A stretch of DNA of 64,000 nt from Muricoccus harenae (GTDB taxonomy: Bacteria > Pseudomonadota > Alphaproteobacteria > Acetobacterales > Acetobacteraceae): positions 1-64,000 of the forward strand of contig NZ_WWDL01000020.1 in assembly GCF_009848505.1 (NCBI RefSeq), written 5' to 3'. The notes beneath the pieces were generated by a model. It saw only the letters and a list, made by a program, of their open reading frames with translations, did no database searches and was not told where the DNA came from. Made by a program: the position numbers and the translations under genes. This document shows positions 8,932 to 17,681 of the stretch, in pieces. Numbering within the stretch: the stretch's first letter is position 1; every line of letters starts with the position of its first letter.

Positions 8932-9732
8932 TTATAAGCCACGAGCTTGGCTGATGGCCCTCTCAACAGGCGCTTGGTCACTCAGTGGTTTGGACAGGTC
9001 GAAGCGACGACGTGGCAGAAGCGGCGGCTGGGCCATGAACTTCGGCCGCGTTCCGCGATGAGGCTGCGCCGCATGAACGAGGAAAGGATGGCACAAATAG
9101 ACCGTGCCCGCTTTCCCCGTCGCGAGAACCTCGTGCCTGCGGCTGGCTTCCTCGAAGCCGTTGCTGGAGAGGTCTCGCAGGGTCGCCCCCTCCTCCCCGT
9201 AGCGCGCAAGCCTGCGCGCGATATCCTGATGCGAACCGATGCGGATGCGGGTCGGTGCGTCGTCCTCTCCCACGTCGGAGAAGAGGAAGAGCATGAGGAG
9301 CGCGCGTCCCTTTGAGGCGAGATTGGCCCGCCACGCCATGAAGTCGGATGGATCGTCGCCTGGCAGGGCGAAGCTCACGTCCACATGCCAGCCATCATCC
9401 CCGGGCGCCTCTGCTGAAGGAAATCGGATCGGGAAGGTGCCAAGGCCACCGGGAGGCAACCAGTTCCCGGCCCCCGCGAGCGCATCATAGGCGGCGTGCA
9501 GGGCCGGGGTGTTGGCTGCATCGCGGAAGGGCTGATCCGTGTAGCCGCCGAGACGAATGACCGGTCTTGTCCAGCTCGATGGATCGTCCGGGTCGCAGCC
9601 GGTTTCACGCCATAGGATCGCGCGTCCCTGGTCTGCCAGGGATTGCGGGAAAGCATCATCAATCCGCACGAAGCCGTTGACGACGAAGCCCTCGATCTGC
9701 GCTGAGGTCAGCGCTTTGGTCATATCGGGCAT
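8932..9732 (-). CDS. phytanoyl-CoA dioxygenase (PhyH) family protein
   Basis: This predicted 266-residue Fe(II)/2-oxoglutarate-dependent oxygenase has the HxD iron ligands in GWHVDVSFALPG (about residue 130) and a distal His and Arg in VHAAQPHRGTRPKF near the C-terminus. The family hydroxylates fatty-acyl or other small-molecule substrates. The start is uncertain: ATG at 9732 (MPDMTKALT) fits the family better than the upstream ATG at 9765. It is downstream of the FAH-family hydrolase on the same strand, 178 bp away. Substrate unknown. Confidence 0.85.
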   Translation of the reverse strand: MPDMTKALTSAQIEGFVVNGFVRIDDAFPQSLADQGRAILWRETGCDPDDPSSWTRPVIRLGGYTDQPFRDAANTPALHAAYDALAGAGNWLPPGGLGTFPIRFPSAEAPGDDGWHVDVSFALPGDDPSDFMAWRANLASKGRALLMLFLFSDVGEDDAPTRIRIGSHQDIARRLARYGEEGATLRDLSSNGFEEASRRHEVLATGKAGTVYLCHPFLVHAAQPHRGTRPKFMAQPPLLPRRRFDLSKPLSDQAPVERAISQARGL

Positions 9733-9910
9733 GGAGAATTCCGTAGGTCCAGCTTGCCGCGACATGCGCGGCGGGAGGGCGCTAGGAGCTTCAGCGCCGT
9801 TGCCTGTCAGCAGTAGATCGCGCCTAGATAGGCGCGTGGCCGCTGGTCACTACGCCACGCGCTCACACGGCCGCATCTCAAACGACGTGGCAATGCGGAC
9901 TGGTCGGGTC

Positions 9911-10867
9911 TCAGGCCGGTGTGTACTTGCCGCTTATCTGCCGCGCCGGCACCCCGATGGGCAGCGCCTTCTCGCCGCGCGCAACCAGCTTCTCGTTCTC
10001 TTGGGCCCGCGTCTCGGGGGTCCAACGCCGCTTCAGCTCGTCTCGTACGCGGAAGTGCAGCCGGCCGAGGCCTGCCGTCTCCAATTCTACCGTATCGCCG
10101 TCGTGCAGCGCGCTCAGGCCGCGGTGATTGGTACCCGTCGCCACCACGTCGCCGGGTTCCAGGGTGTGGATGCTGCTTAGCCAACTAATGCAGCGCGGGA
10201 TGCGGTGCGCCATGTCGGAGGTGTTGAAGCCCTGCCGGAGTTCACCGTTGATCCAGAGGCGGATATCGAGCGACTGCGGATCGCCCACCTCGTCGGCGGT
10301 GACAAGGAAGGGGCCCATCGGCGCGAAGGTATCACGGGACTTGGCCTGGAAGAATACGTTGTTCGCGGGCGGCATGCCGCGCGCCGAGCCGTCGATGAAG
10401 TTCATGTAGCCGAAGACGTGCGTCATCGCCTCTGCCTCCGAGATGTTGGCGGCCCGCTTGCCGATTACCAGCGCCATCTCAGCCTCCGCCTCGAACACGA
10501 TGGCGGGGATGTCGGGCAGCACCATGGTATCGCCAGGGCCGATTACGGCACCGGGCGACTTGTGGAAGGCATTGATCGGCGGCCGCTCGGATAGCGTGCC
10601 GTCCTCCATGTAGTTTACCGCCATGCAGTCGATCTGCCGCGTACGGGGAAGAGGGGCACGCAGTCGCGCTTCGGACAGCTTCTTGCCCATCTCCTTCGTC
10701 AGCTCTGCCTCGATCGTCGGCCTGAACGCGTCGAATTCCGCGATCAGGGCTGGCATCAGGTCCAGCGTGTCGCGGTGGGGCAGCGACGAGAGCAGCGGCG
10801 TCAGGTCGACGATAGCGTCGCCCTTGATGGCACCAACTCGGTAGTCATCGAAATACGTGAGTCGCAA
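9911..10867 (-). CDS. fumarylacetoacetate hydrolase (FAH) family protein
   Basis: This predicted 318-residue cytosolic enzyme has the FAH-fold metal site: the E-x-E pair in VFEAEAEMALVIGK and the Asp in MNFIDGSARG, then the DVVATGTNHRG segment. Relatives hydrolyse acylpyruvates or hydrate/decarboxylate 2-oxo acids in aromatic degradation. No ATG precedes the conserved N-terminus (RLTYFDDYRVG). A TTG at 10867 with a strong GGGGGGA Shine-Dalgarno at good spacing is the best start. It is divergent from the ABC transporter operon starting at 11148. Confidence 0.88.
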   Translation of the reverse strand: MRLTYFDDYRVGAIKGDAIVDLTPLLSSLPHRDTLDLMPALIAEFDAFRPTIEAELTKEMGKKLSEARLRAPLPRTRQIDCMAVNYMEDGTLSERPPINAFHKSPGAVIGPGDTMVLPDIPAIVFEAEAEMALVIGKRAANISEAEAMTHVFGYMNFIDGSARGMPPANNVFFQAKSRDTFAPMGPFLVTADEVGDPQSLDIRLWINGELRQGFNTSDMAHRIPRCISWLSSIHTLEPGDVVATGTNHRGLSALHDGDTVELETAGLGRLHFRVRDELKRRWTPETRAQENEKLVARGEKALPIGVPARQISGKYTPA

Positions 10868-11147
10868 GATTCTTCCCCCCGGTTCGCTTTCCGTCGCGGG
10901 CGGCGCCGGGCGCGCGACGGCGGCACGGAAGCCGCCAAGCACGGCGTCGTGCCGCCACCGGAATGCTATAGGCAAGCAGGGTGGCCATCAATGCGGGCTG
11001 CTGCGTAGGGCCCGCACGTGCCGCTGTGGCCTTGGTTTCGCTGCACCGCAAGATATGCCGAGGCGCCCCATGGCGCGGCAATTACCGCTTGTTCATCGGC
11101 GCCAAGCCGCTACGCTGGCTGAAAAGTGCAAACGAGGAAGCGGTTCC

Positions 11148-12191
11148 ATGTTTAGCCACGCTGCCTTCGCGCCCGGCCATCCCGTGTCCCGCCGCGCGGC
11201 GCTCGGCCTACTCGCCGCGCCCGCGCTGGTTCCCGCCGCGCGCGCGCAGCCGCGGCCTCTGCGGTCGATCGTGTTCGTGCAGCCTAGTCCGTCTGCGATC
11301 AACTCCTACGCCCTCCATGTCGGCATCGGGGAGGGCTATTTCCGTGAGGAGGGCCTGTCTGTCCGCAGTGAGGCCGTGAACGGGTCGAGCCCCGTGCTCC
11401 AGGCACTCGCCTCCGGCCAGGCGCAGTTCGGCCGGCCGGGGCCTGCACCGGTGCTGCGGGCGCGGGCGCGCGGCGCGGACGTGGTGTTCCTTTACAACGG
11501 TCTGCCGCACTCCTCTTTCGGAATCCTGGTGCGGCAGAACTCGGCTTACCGCACGCCGGACCAGTTGCGCGGCAAGGTGATCGGCGTCGGCACGGCGGAC
11601 GGGGCGGAGGTGGGCTTTGCGCGCGCCATCCTGAACGACCTGGGCATGCAGGAGCCGCGCGACTATCGCTTCATCCCGGTTGGGGACGGCGGCCCGGCGG
11701 TGGCCGGCTTCCTGCGCGGCGACATCGAAGCCTATGTCGGCGCCTCCGCCGATGCCGCAATCATGAACCACCGCGGCATGGCCGTGCGTGACATTACGCC
11801 GAACAAGTACCAAACCTTCTTTGGAAACGGCGTCGCTGCCATGCGTGCCTTCATCGATGGCAACCCACAGGTGGTAGAAGGCTTCGGCCGGTCGCTGGTG
11901 CGCGCCACGCACTTCGCCAACGTTCCCGCTAACCGCGAAAAGGTGCTGCGCCACCTCGCCGTCGGCAACCCACAGGAGCTGGAGGACCGGCGTTTCGCGA
12001 ACGCGCTCCTCGACGCGGTCCTGCAGAAGGGTCAGCCACACGACCCCGCCAGGGGCTGGGGCTACCAGGACCCCGTGCACTGGGAGGCCTGGCACCGCAG
12101 CCTAGTCGAGAGCCGCGAGCTCGACGCCCCGCTGCCCGATCTTTCCGCCGCCTACACCAACCGCTTCGTCGAGGCCTGGAACCGGAGATGA
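11148..12191 (+). CDS. ABC transporter substrate-binding protein (TauA/SsuA/THI5-like)
   Basis: This 347-residue periplasmic protein has a twin-arginine-type export signal (SRRAALGLLAAPALVPAARA) and the NMT1/THI5-like fold: a HVGIGEGYFREEGL motif near the mature N-terminus and periplasmic binding lobes after it. It would deliver a sulfonate-, nitrate-, pyrimidine- or aromatic-type ligand to the permease and ATPase that follow. The stop overlaps the ATPase start (ATGA). ATG at 11148 is chosen because it leads directly into the signal peptide. Ligand unknown; the neighbouring FAH and PhyH genes hint at an organic acid. Confidence 0.9.
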   Translation: MFSHAAFAPGHPVSRRAALGLLAAPALVPAARAQPRPLRSIVFVQPSPSAINSYALHVGIGEGYFREEGLSVRSEAVNGSSPVLQALASGQAQFGRPGPAPVLRARARGADVVFLYNGLPHSSFGILVRQNSAYRTPDQLRGKVIGVGTADGAEVGFARAILNDLGMQEPRDYRFIPVGDGGPAVAGFLRGDIEAYVGASADAAIMNHRGMAVRDITPNKYQTFFGNGVAAMRAFIDGNPQVVEGFGRSLVRATHFANVPANREKVLRHLAVGNPQELEDRRFANALLDAVLQKGQPHDPARGWGYQDPVHWEAWHRSLVESRELDAPLPDLSAAYTNRFVEAWNRR

Positions 12192-13009
12192 GCAGGAGCC
12201 TCACGGCCGCTGAACTCCCCGCCGCGCCGGCTACCCGGGGCGACCGCACGGTCTTCGCGCTGCGTGGAGTCGGCAAGACATACGCGCGACGCAACATCGA
12301 GGCGCTGGGCCGGGTGGACCTGACTTTGGACGCCGGCACCTTCTCCTCCGTGATCGGGGCCTCGGGCTGCGGCAAATCCACCCTGCTCAAGATCATGGCG
12401 GGGCTGGTGCCGCCGACTTCCGGCAGCGTCATGTTGGCGGGGCGGCCCGTTACCGGCCCACGCCGCGACATTGGCATGATGTTCCAACAGGCGACGCTGT
12501 TTCCGTGGAAGACCACGTTAGAGAACATCGTTCTGCCGATCGAGATCCGCGACGGCCGCGCCGCCGCGCGCGTCCACCACGGCAACGCCCACGCTCTGCT
12601 GGAACTGGTAGGGCTGAAGGGCTTCGAGGGCGTCTACCCGAAGGAGCTGTCGGGCGGCATGGCACAGCGCGCGGCGATCTGTCGCATGCTAATCACCGAG
12701 CCGGAAGTGCTGTTGCTGGACGAGCCCTTCTCCGCGCTGGACGAGTTGACGCGCGACTTCATGAACATGGAGCTGCAACGCATCTGCCTCCAACGGGGCG
12801 CCACCGCCTTCCTGGTCACCCACTCCATCCCCGAGGCGGTGATCCTGTCGGACACCGTCTACGTCATGTCGCCTCGTCCTGGCCGCATCGTGGAGACGGT
12901 GGCGGTCGACCTGCCGCGGCCACGCACGCTGGATATGGTGACGACCCCGCGCTTTGGCGCACTGGTGGACCGCATCCGCAGCCACCTGGACAAGGGATCC
13001 TTCCTGTGA
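12188..13009 (+). CDS. ABC transporter ATP-binding protein (TauB/SsuB-like)
   Basis: This 273-residue ATPase subunit has Walker A GASGCGKST (residues 57-65), a Q-loop (MFQQATLFPW), signature LSGGMAQR, Walker B VLLLDEPFSALD, and the H-loop His in FLVTHSIPEA. It powers the importer formed with the receptor at 11148 and the permease at 13006. Both gene junctions are 4-bp overlaps, so the three are one operon with translational coupling. Confidence 0.95.
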   Translation: MSRSLTAAELPAAPATRGDRTVFALRGVGKTYARRNIEALGRVDLTLDAGTFSSVIGASGCGKSTLLKIMAGLVPPTSGSVMLAGRPVTGPRRDIGMMFQQATLFPWKTTLENIVLPIEIRDGRAAARVHHGNAHALLELVGLKGFEGVYPKELSGGMAQRAAICRMLITEPEVLLLDEPFSALDELTRDFMNMELQRICLQRGATAFLVTHSIPEAVILSDTVYVMSPRPGRIVETVAVDLPRPRTLDMVTTPRFGALVDRIRSHLDKGSFL

Positions 13010-13863
13010 GCGAGGTCGCGCTTTCTGCCGCCCTGGAGACCGAGAACACGGTCTGGACGGAGCAGGATTCCTGGTTCGACCGCATCCCGCGCTCGGTGGC
13101 AATGGCCGCGCTGGCGGTCGTCGCGATCGGGCTGTGGCAGGCGGTGTCCTGGAGCGGCTTGATCTCGCCCATCATCCTGCCTTCGCCCGGGGACACACTG
13201 CGGCACCTGATTTTCGTGGGAGGCAACCTGTTGTCCGGCGGCTACATGCTACAGTCACTGTGGGTGACGCTGCAGGAACTGGTGCTGTCCTTCGCGCTGG
13301 CGGTCGGAATCGGTTTCGCCCTTGGCGTGCTGGTGGGGGAGACGGCCTTCGGCGAGCGCGCCGTAATGCCCTATCTGGTCGCGGTGGACACCATGCCCAA
13401 GGTCGCCTTTGCGCCGCTCTTCATTGCGTGGCTGGGCTTCGGGATCGAGAGCAAGGTGGCGCTGGCCACCTTCATTGCGACCTTTCCCATCGTGGTCGGC
13501 ACGGCGGCAGGGCTGCACGCCTCCGACGAGAATGCCCGCATGCTGTTCAAAACGATGGGGGCGAGCCGCTGGCAGACACTGGTGAAGATGAAGCTGCCGA
13601 CCGGCATGCCGCAGTTCTTCACCGGGCTGAAGATCGCTTCCGTGGGCGTCATGGCCGGCGTGATCACCGGCGAGTTCCTGGGCGGCGGCCGCGGCTTTGG
13701 TGAGCTGATCCGGGTGGCCTCCACCAACCTCGACACCGCGCGAGTCTTCGCGCTGATCCTCTACCTCAGCCTGCTCGGACTGCTAAGCTTCGGGCTGGTA
13801 GCCTGGGCACAGCGGCGGGTGGTGTTCTGGCAGAGTGCGAGCGTGGCGCGTGAGGTAGGGTAG
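13006..13863 (+). CDS. ABC transporter permease (TauC/SsuC-like)
   Basis: This 285-residue inner-membrane protein has about six helices. The EAA-loop region appears at LFKTMGASRWQTLVKMKLP, the coupling segment that contacts the ATPase. It belongs to the binding-protein-dependent permease class of nitrate/sulfonate/taurine importers. The start is GTG at 13006, overlapping the ATPase stop (GTGA). It closes the ABC operon; transposase debris follows immediately. Confidence 0.93.
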   Translation: MSEVALSAALETENTVWTEQDSWFDRIPRSVAMAALAVVAIGLWQAVSWSGLISPIILPSPGDTLRHLIFVGGNLLSGGYMLQSLWVTLQELVLSFALAVGIGFALGVLVGETAFGERAVMPYLVAVDTMPKVAFAPLFIAWLGFGIESKVALATFIATFPIVVGTAAGLHASDENARMLFKTMGASRWQTLVKMKLPTGMPQFFTGLKIASVGVMAGVITGEFLGGGRGFGELIRVASTNLDTARVFALILYLSLLGLLSFGLVAWAQRRVVFWQSASVAREVG

Positions 13864-13908
13864 CCATTGGCAATGTCCCGATCTGCTGGCCTTCGGATCT
13901 GTATAACT

Positions 13909-14255
13909 TCAAGAGGCCGTATTCGAGCGTCCACGCTGCTCAGCCCAGGTGCTGGGGAAGTATCCCAGCAGCGTGGGTAGGCTTGGGCTGCTGAGAACCT
14001 GGCCGTCGAGCACCGCCTCCACGATGTCCGGTGCCAGCAGCGTCAGCTGCAGCAGCCGTCCCATGTAACCGCGGTCCAGCTTCTCCGCCTCCGCCATCTC
14101 GCTGATCGACGCGTAGTGTCCCTCATCCGGCATGCGCTGGTACCGGAACGCCCGGGCCAAGGCCTTCACCAGCGCCGGTTCACCGCGCGTCTGCGTGGTC
14201 GCTGTTGTTTGGGCCGGTGTTGCCACACCATCGGGCATGACGACCGTTTTCCGCC
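13909..14255 (-). pseudogene. C-terminal fragment of a recombinase-module HTH protein
   Basis: About 115 codons remain, reading RKTVVMPDG, then LVKALARAFRYQRMPDEG, YASISEMAEAEKLDRGYMGR and LTLLAPDIVEAVLDG. This matches a helix-turn-helix protein often found beside site-specific recombinase and DUF2924 genes in alphaproteobacterial mobile elements; that association is from memory of the family. The 5' part is missing: the frame runs directly into an IS630 remnant at about 14255. It is probably debris of an integrated element. Confidence 0.6.
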
Positions 14256-14442
14256 CCGGCCCGCATGTCGTCGGCGACTTTCGTCCAGACGAAGGAATGC
14301 GGATCGGCGCTGTTGGTCTCAATTTAGCGGCGGATTGCCGTCTGCAGGATCTCCACCTAGGGGAACATGCCGCGTCGGATCTGGCACAGGGTGAGGTGGG
14401 CAAACCAGCCATCGACGAGGTTGGGAAACGAGGCGTTGGTTG
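14255..14442 (-). pseudogene. IS630-family transposase, C-terminal remnant
   Basis: On the minus strand the frame reads NLVDGWFAHLTLCQIRRGMF, stop, VEILQTAIRR, stop, IETNSADPHSFVWTKVADD. This follows the usual C-terminus of IS630 transposases (N-V-E-W-F ... RG ... P-F-W-T-K). Two in-frame stops (TAG and TAA) and missing ends show it is dead. It is abutted on one side by an IS110 fragment and on the other by the truncated HTH gene. Confidence 0.7.
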
Positions 14443-14926
14443 GGCCGGCCGAACAGGTCGGCATGCGGACAGGGCGGCACCAGATGCGCCTGCAGGATGG
14501 CATGCACCTCGTTCTTGACCCGGGTGCGATGCCGCACGACCTGGTTGCGTCGCGCCACCAGCCGGCGCCGCCGCTCGGTGCCGGCATCGGGCACCCACAC
14601 CTCGGGCAGGAAGCCCGCCGCGCGAAGCGAGGCCAGCACGCCGGCATCGATCTTGTCGGTCTTGACCTGGGGGTGAGCGATTGCCTTGACCTGCAGTGGG
14701 TTGGCCACGACCACCCGCGCCACATAGGAGCTGAGCACCCGCACCACCGCCATGGAGTTGCCGGTCGCTTCGACGACGACCTCATCCTCCTGGCTCAAGG
14801 TCCGCCCGAACCCCTCCAGGCCCGAGCGGGTCATGTCCACCCGTCCCGCTGGTCTGAGGCGTCCAGCCCCCAGAACACCACCTCCGCAAAGGTGCGGTGG
14901 ATGTCCATGCCGATCACACGTCCCAT
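14443..14926 (-). pseudogene. IS110-family transposase, N-terminal fragment
   Basis: From ATG at 14926 the first codons read MGRVIGMDIHRTFAEVVFW, the IS110 DEDD-domain start, then a one-base frameshift moves the reading to DMTRSGLEGFG, VVVEATGNSMAVVR, TDKIDAGVLA and KNEVHAILQAH. Homology stops at HADLFG near 14443, where the IS630 remnant begins. The C-terminal serine-containing domain is absent. It is inactive on two counts, frameshift and truncation. Confidence 0.8.
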
Positions 14927-15168
14927 CTCCTGCTTCTCTCCAGTGCAAAGACGGGAGCAGTGGGCAACACGACAACTACGGATCCGCGCTCTCGGCGCAA
15001 CCGGGTCGGTCGCAGGGGCGGCCAGCTACTAACACGAGCTCTCGGCTCATTGTATACAGTGGCTTGCCCACTACGTGCTCCCGGTGCCCCTCGTCCCGGA
15101 TGGTCTCACCATACGTCAGGACTGAATCTGTCCCAGCTGGATAAGCAGGCACCGCCACCCTCATAGCA

Positions 15169-15387
15169 GTTACGAACCCGATCGAGCGGCTCAGCGGCGA
15201 GATCAAGCGCAGGACGGATGTGGTCGGCATATTCCCGAACGAGGCGGCCGCCGTCCGACTGATCGGCACGATGCTGCTGGAGCAATCCAACGAATGGGCC
15301 ACCCAGCGCCCCCGCTACATGACGCTGGAGACCGTCTCCGCCGTCAGCGATACTGGACCCATCAGCCCCGGCGCCGTGCCTGCCTGA
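15169..15387 (+). pseudogene. IS256-family transposase, C-terminal remnant
   Basis: The plus-strand frame encodes TNPIERLSGEIKRRTDVVG, IFPNEAAAVRLIGTMLLEQ and RYMTLETVSAVSD, ending TGA at 15385-15387. This is the recognisable last ~70 residues of IS256/mutator-type transposases. The catalytic core is missing, so it is non-functional. The left boundary near 15169 is abrupt. The duplicated A/B small-gene module begins 70 bp downstream. Confidence 0.85.
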
Positions 15388-15454
15388 TAAACGGCTCAAC
15401 CCGCCAGGGGACATCGCTCCTACACCACGCGATGAGACACGACCCAGATACGTC

Positions 15455-15562
15455 GGCAGCAAGGCAAACCCCAAGGACGCCCGCTCCGATGGCGGAGCCG
15501 GCAAGGGCAACCAGAGCGGTGTGAGCAAGGCCACGCAGAGCAGCCGGAGCCCGGGGGATCGC
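15455..15562 (+). pseudogene. second copy of module gene A, N-terminus lost, stop lost
   Basis: The frame encodes KANPKDARSDGGAGKGN and SKATQSSRSPGDR, aligning with gene A at 5069. The start and about 20 N-terminal codons are gone. The TGA after GDR is replaced by CAA, so the frame now stays open through the 51-nt spacer into gene B at 15614. Either a decayed gene or an incipient A-B fusion (GTG at 15521 would give a 110-residue product). Confidence 0.55.
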
Positions 15563-15613
15563 CAAGCGATGCTGCTTCAGCGTTCTCCGCCTTCATCGAT
15601 AGGGATCTGCCCC

Positions 15614-15853
15614 ATGGTCAAGCGTCGCAAGCAGGAAGAGATCTCCGGAGTGCTGGAGTTCGCGGGCCTCACCAGTGAGGACCCGACGTTCAAGCGCTGG
15701 GTTGCCGAGCACAGGGCCCAGAACGGCGGGAACCTCCGGATGAGCAAGGGCGCCACCGGTGTCCGGGTGATGTTCAGCAAGGAAGCCGACATGGCCTTCT
15801 GGAAAGCGCGCTCGGAGACGGAAGCGAAGGAGCGAAAGTCTCACGCAGTCTGA
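15614..15853 (+). CDS. 79-residue conserved hypothetical, module gene B (copy 2)
   Basis: This 79-residue paralogue of the protein at 5291 has the same start (MVKRRKQE), the same length, and an identical 21-residue core (residues 44-64). Twenty scattered substitutions, mostly conservative (D/E, K/R, L/V), suggest purifying selection rather than a recent copy. Its own ATG is retained although the gene A frame upstream now reads into it. It lies between IS256 and IS5 debris. Function unknown. Confidence 0.65.
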   Translation: MVKRRKQEEISGVLEFAGLTSEDPTFKRWVAEHRAQNGGNLRMSKGATGVRVMFSKEADMAFWKARSETEAKERKSHAV

Positions 15854-15899
15854 GGAATAGAGGCGGCTGCCCGTCTCAGAGCGCTCCACAGGGCGGCGG

Positions 15900-16701
15900 G
15901 AGCCGCGCAACCCCAAGCGCTCGCAAGACCGCCGTCGCCCGAGGCGCTTAATGGCGCGCAGGCTCTCGTTGCGCTCCGCCGCGCCGGTGGTTCTCGTCTT
16001 CCATGGCCTGCCGTTGCGCCGCGGTGGCACTACCAGGGCCGCCTCGCGGGCGGCAGAAGCCTCATAGACCCCTCGGGTGTCGTAAGCTCCATCTCCGCTG
16101 ATGACCCCGATCCTCTCCTCTTCCGGCACCTGCGCCAGAAGTCCCGGCACGATCCCACCTTCGCCGTGCCGGTGGCCCGTCATCTCGACTGCGCGCACCT
16201 CGTGACTGTCCGCGTCGGTGATCAGGTGCACCTTGCGCCAGACGCGCCGCTTGTCAGCTCCGTGCTTCCTCACCTTCCACTCGCCCTCGCCGAGCACCTC
16301 CAATCCCGTGCTGTCGACAACCAGGTGCAGCGGTCCGCCTGGGGACGGTAGGGGATCGTCACCGTCAAATCCCTCTGACACCGCGAGAGAGTGCTGTCAT
16401 GCGGCACCCGCCAGTCCAGGCCCGCCAAGCGGATCAGGCCGCCCGCCATGCCCTGGGCCGCCCGTGGGGGCGATTGGCACAGCACCTTCAGCGTCAGCAC
16501 CGTCTGGATCGCAGCATCCGTGAAGGTCTGGGGCCGGCCACGCCGGCCCGTGCCCTCACCCCTTGCCAAGGCAGATCGGGCAAGATCCAAACTGTCAGGT
16601 CGCCGCGCGACCAGGGCCCGATCGTACTCACGCCAGTTCCGCGTAGGTACCGCCTCCGCGGCCGGCCAGAACCCGTTCCTTCCTCCACCTTGGCACCTCA
16701 C
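15900..16701 (-). pseudogene. IS5-family (IS1031-like) transposase, frameshifted and truncated
   Basis: The pieces in order on the minus strand are TRNWREYDRALVA, then in another frame RGDLTVWILPDLPWQG, then back to GRRGRPQTFTDAAIQTVLTL, GLIRLAGLDW and QRDLTVTIPYR, then another frame for LHLVVDSTGLEVLGEGEWK, SGDGAYDTRG and VVPPRRNGRPWKTR. Three frame changes are needed and homology ends near 15900 after AAERNESLRAIKRLG. The DDE residues in VVDSTGL and GDGAYD are still visible. A GTG at 16701 is the likely ancestral start. The element is inactive. Confidence 0.8.
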
Positions 16702-16838
16702 CGTTGCTGATTTACGCAATAACGCCCAGAAAAGTGGAACGACCTGCTCTGCGCGGCCCAGCCATGCCTTCCTGTGCTGCGCCGGGCCGCTTGCGGAATG
16801 GGCGCCGACCTCCGTAGTAGACGGCGAAATCATGTGCA

Positions 16839-17681
16839 ATGACGCCCAGCCCGGAGAGCTCAGGCCTTAGTCGGGTGGCGGTAGCCGATCTAACGAAGGA
16901 TCATAGTTTGAAGGCGGTCATCCTATGTGCCGGCCAGGGCCGACGCCTGCTTCCGCTCACGGAGCATCTTCCGAAGTGCCTCCTTCGTGTTGCCGGCCGC
17001 ACAATTCTTGAGTGGCAGCTTCTGGGACTTGCCGCGTCCGGAATTCGGGATGTCACCCTCGTCACCGGGTTCGAAGCCGACACGCTGGAGCAAACCCTCC
17101 CGGGCATCACCCCTCCCGGCATGCGGATCGGCACGATCTTCAATCCATTCTTCGCGGTTGCCGAAAACATCGGCAGCTGCTTCCTCGCCCGGGACGTGCT
17201 GCAGACACCGGACACGGTGCTGCTGAACGGCGACACCCTGTTCGCGGCGCCGGTGCTGCAGCACCTTCTCGCGGCGCCCGAAGCCCCTATCACCGTGACC
17301 ATCGATCGCAAGCAGACCTATGACACCGACGACATGAAGGTCTCGGTGGATGGAACGCGACTGAAGGCGATCGGAAAGACGCTGCTGCCGGCCGAGACGA
17401 ACGGCGAATCCATCGGCATGCTGCTGTTCCGCGGCAATGGCGGAGCCATGTTCGCCGCAGGGCTCGAGGCGGCGCTGAGGCAGCCGGACGGGCTTCGCCG
17501 CTGGTACCTCTCGGTGATTCATGGGCTGGCCCAGACCGGCGTGGTGGCGGTCACCTCGATAGAGGGCCTCCCTTGGGGAGAGGTCGACTACCCGGCGGAC
17601 CTGGCGAATGCCGATGCCCTTGCCCGCTCCTGGGACGATAGCCTCCCGGTCCTGGCCGCCGAGCCAGCGGGGAAGAGGTGA
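16839..17681 (+). CDS. NTP transferase (CTP:phosphocholine/inositol-P cytidylyltransferase-like)
   Basis: This 280-residue cytosolic enzyme has the sugar-nucleotidyltransferase signature ILCAGQGRRLLPLTEHLPKC (about residues 28-47), an LLNGDTLF metal-binding segment, and a C-terminal EVDYPADLANA block. LicC-like and IMPCT-like enzymes with this layout make CDP-alcohols. It starts the run that continues with the acyl-AMP ligase (4-bp overlap), so it probably activates part of the sphingolipid head group. The N-terminal 25 residues are not conserved-looking, and the start lies close to IS5 debris, so a start near 16905 is possible. Confidence 0.82.
   Translation: MTPSPESSGLSRVAVADLTKDHSLKAVILCAGQGRRLLPLTEHLPKCLLRVAGRTILEWQLLGLAASGIRDVTLVTGFEADTLEQTLPGITPPGMRIGTIFNPFFAVAENIGSCFLARDVLQTPDTVLLNGDTLFAAPVLQHLLAAPEAPITVTIDRKQTYDTDDMKVSVDGTRLKAIGKTLLPAETNGESIGMLLFRGNGGAMFAAGLEAALRQPDGLRRWYLSVIHGLAQTGVVAVTSIEGLPWGEVDYPADLANADALARSWDDSLPVLAAEPAGKR

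Noticed and set aside
14319-14975. 218-codon open frame taken as an intact IS110 transposase
   Set aside because: The true N-terminus is in another frame and homology stops at 14443; it is a frameshifted fragment joined to IS630.
14976-15302. minus-strand frame MRVAVPAYPAG...YGETIRDEGHREH as a gene
   Set aside because: It lies between the IS110 and IS256 debris and partly antisense to the IS256 remnant; no family recognised and no clear ribosome site.
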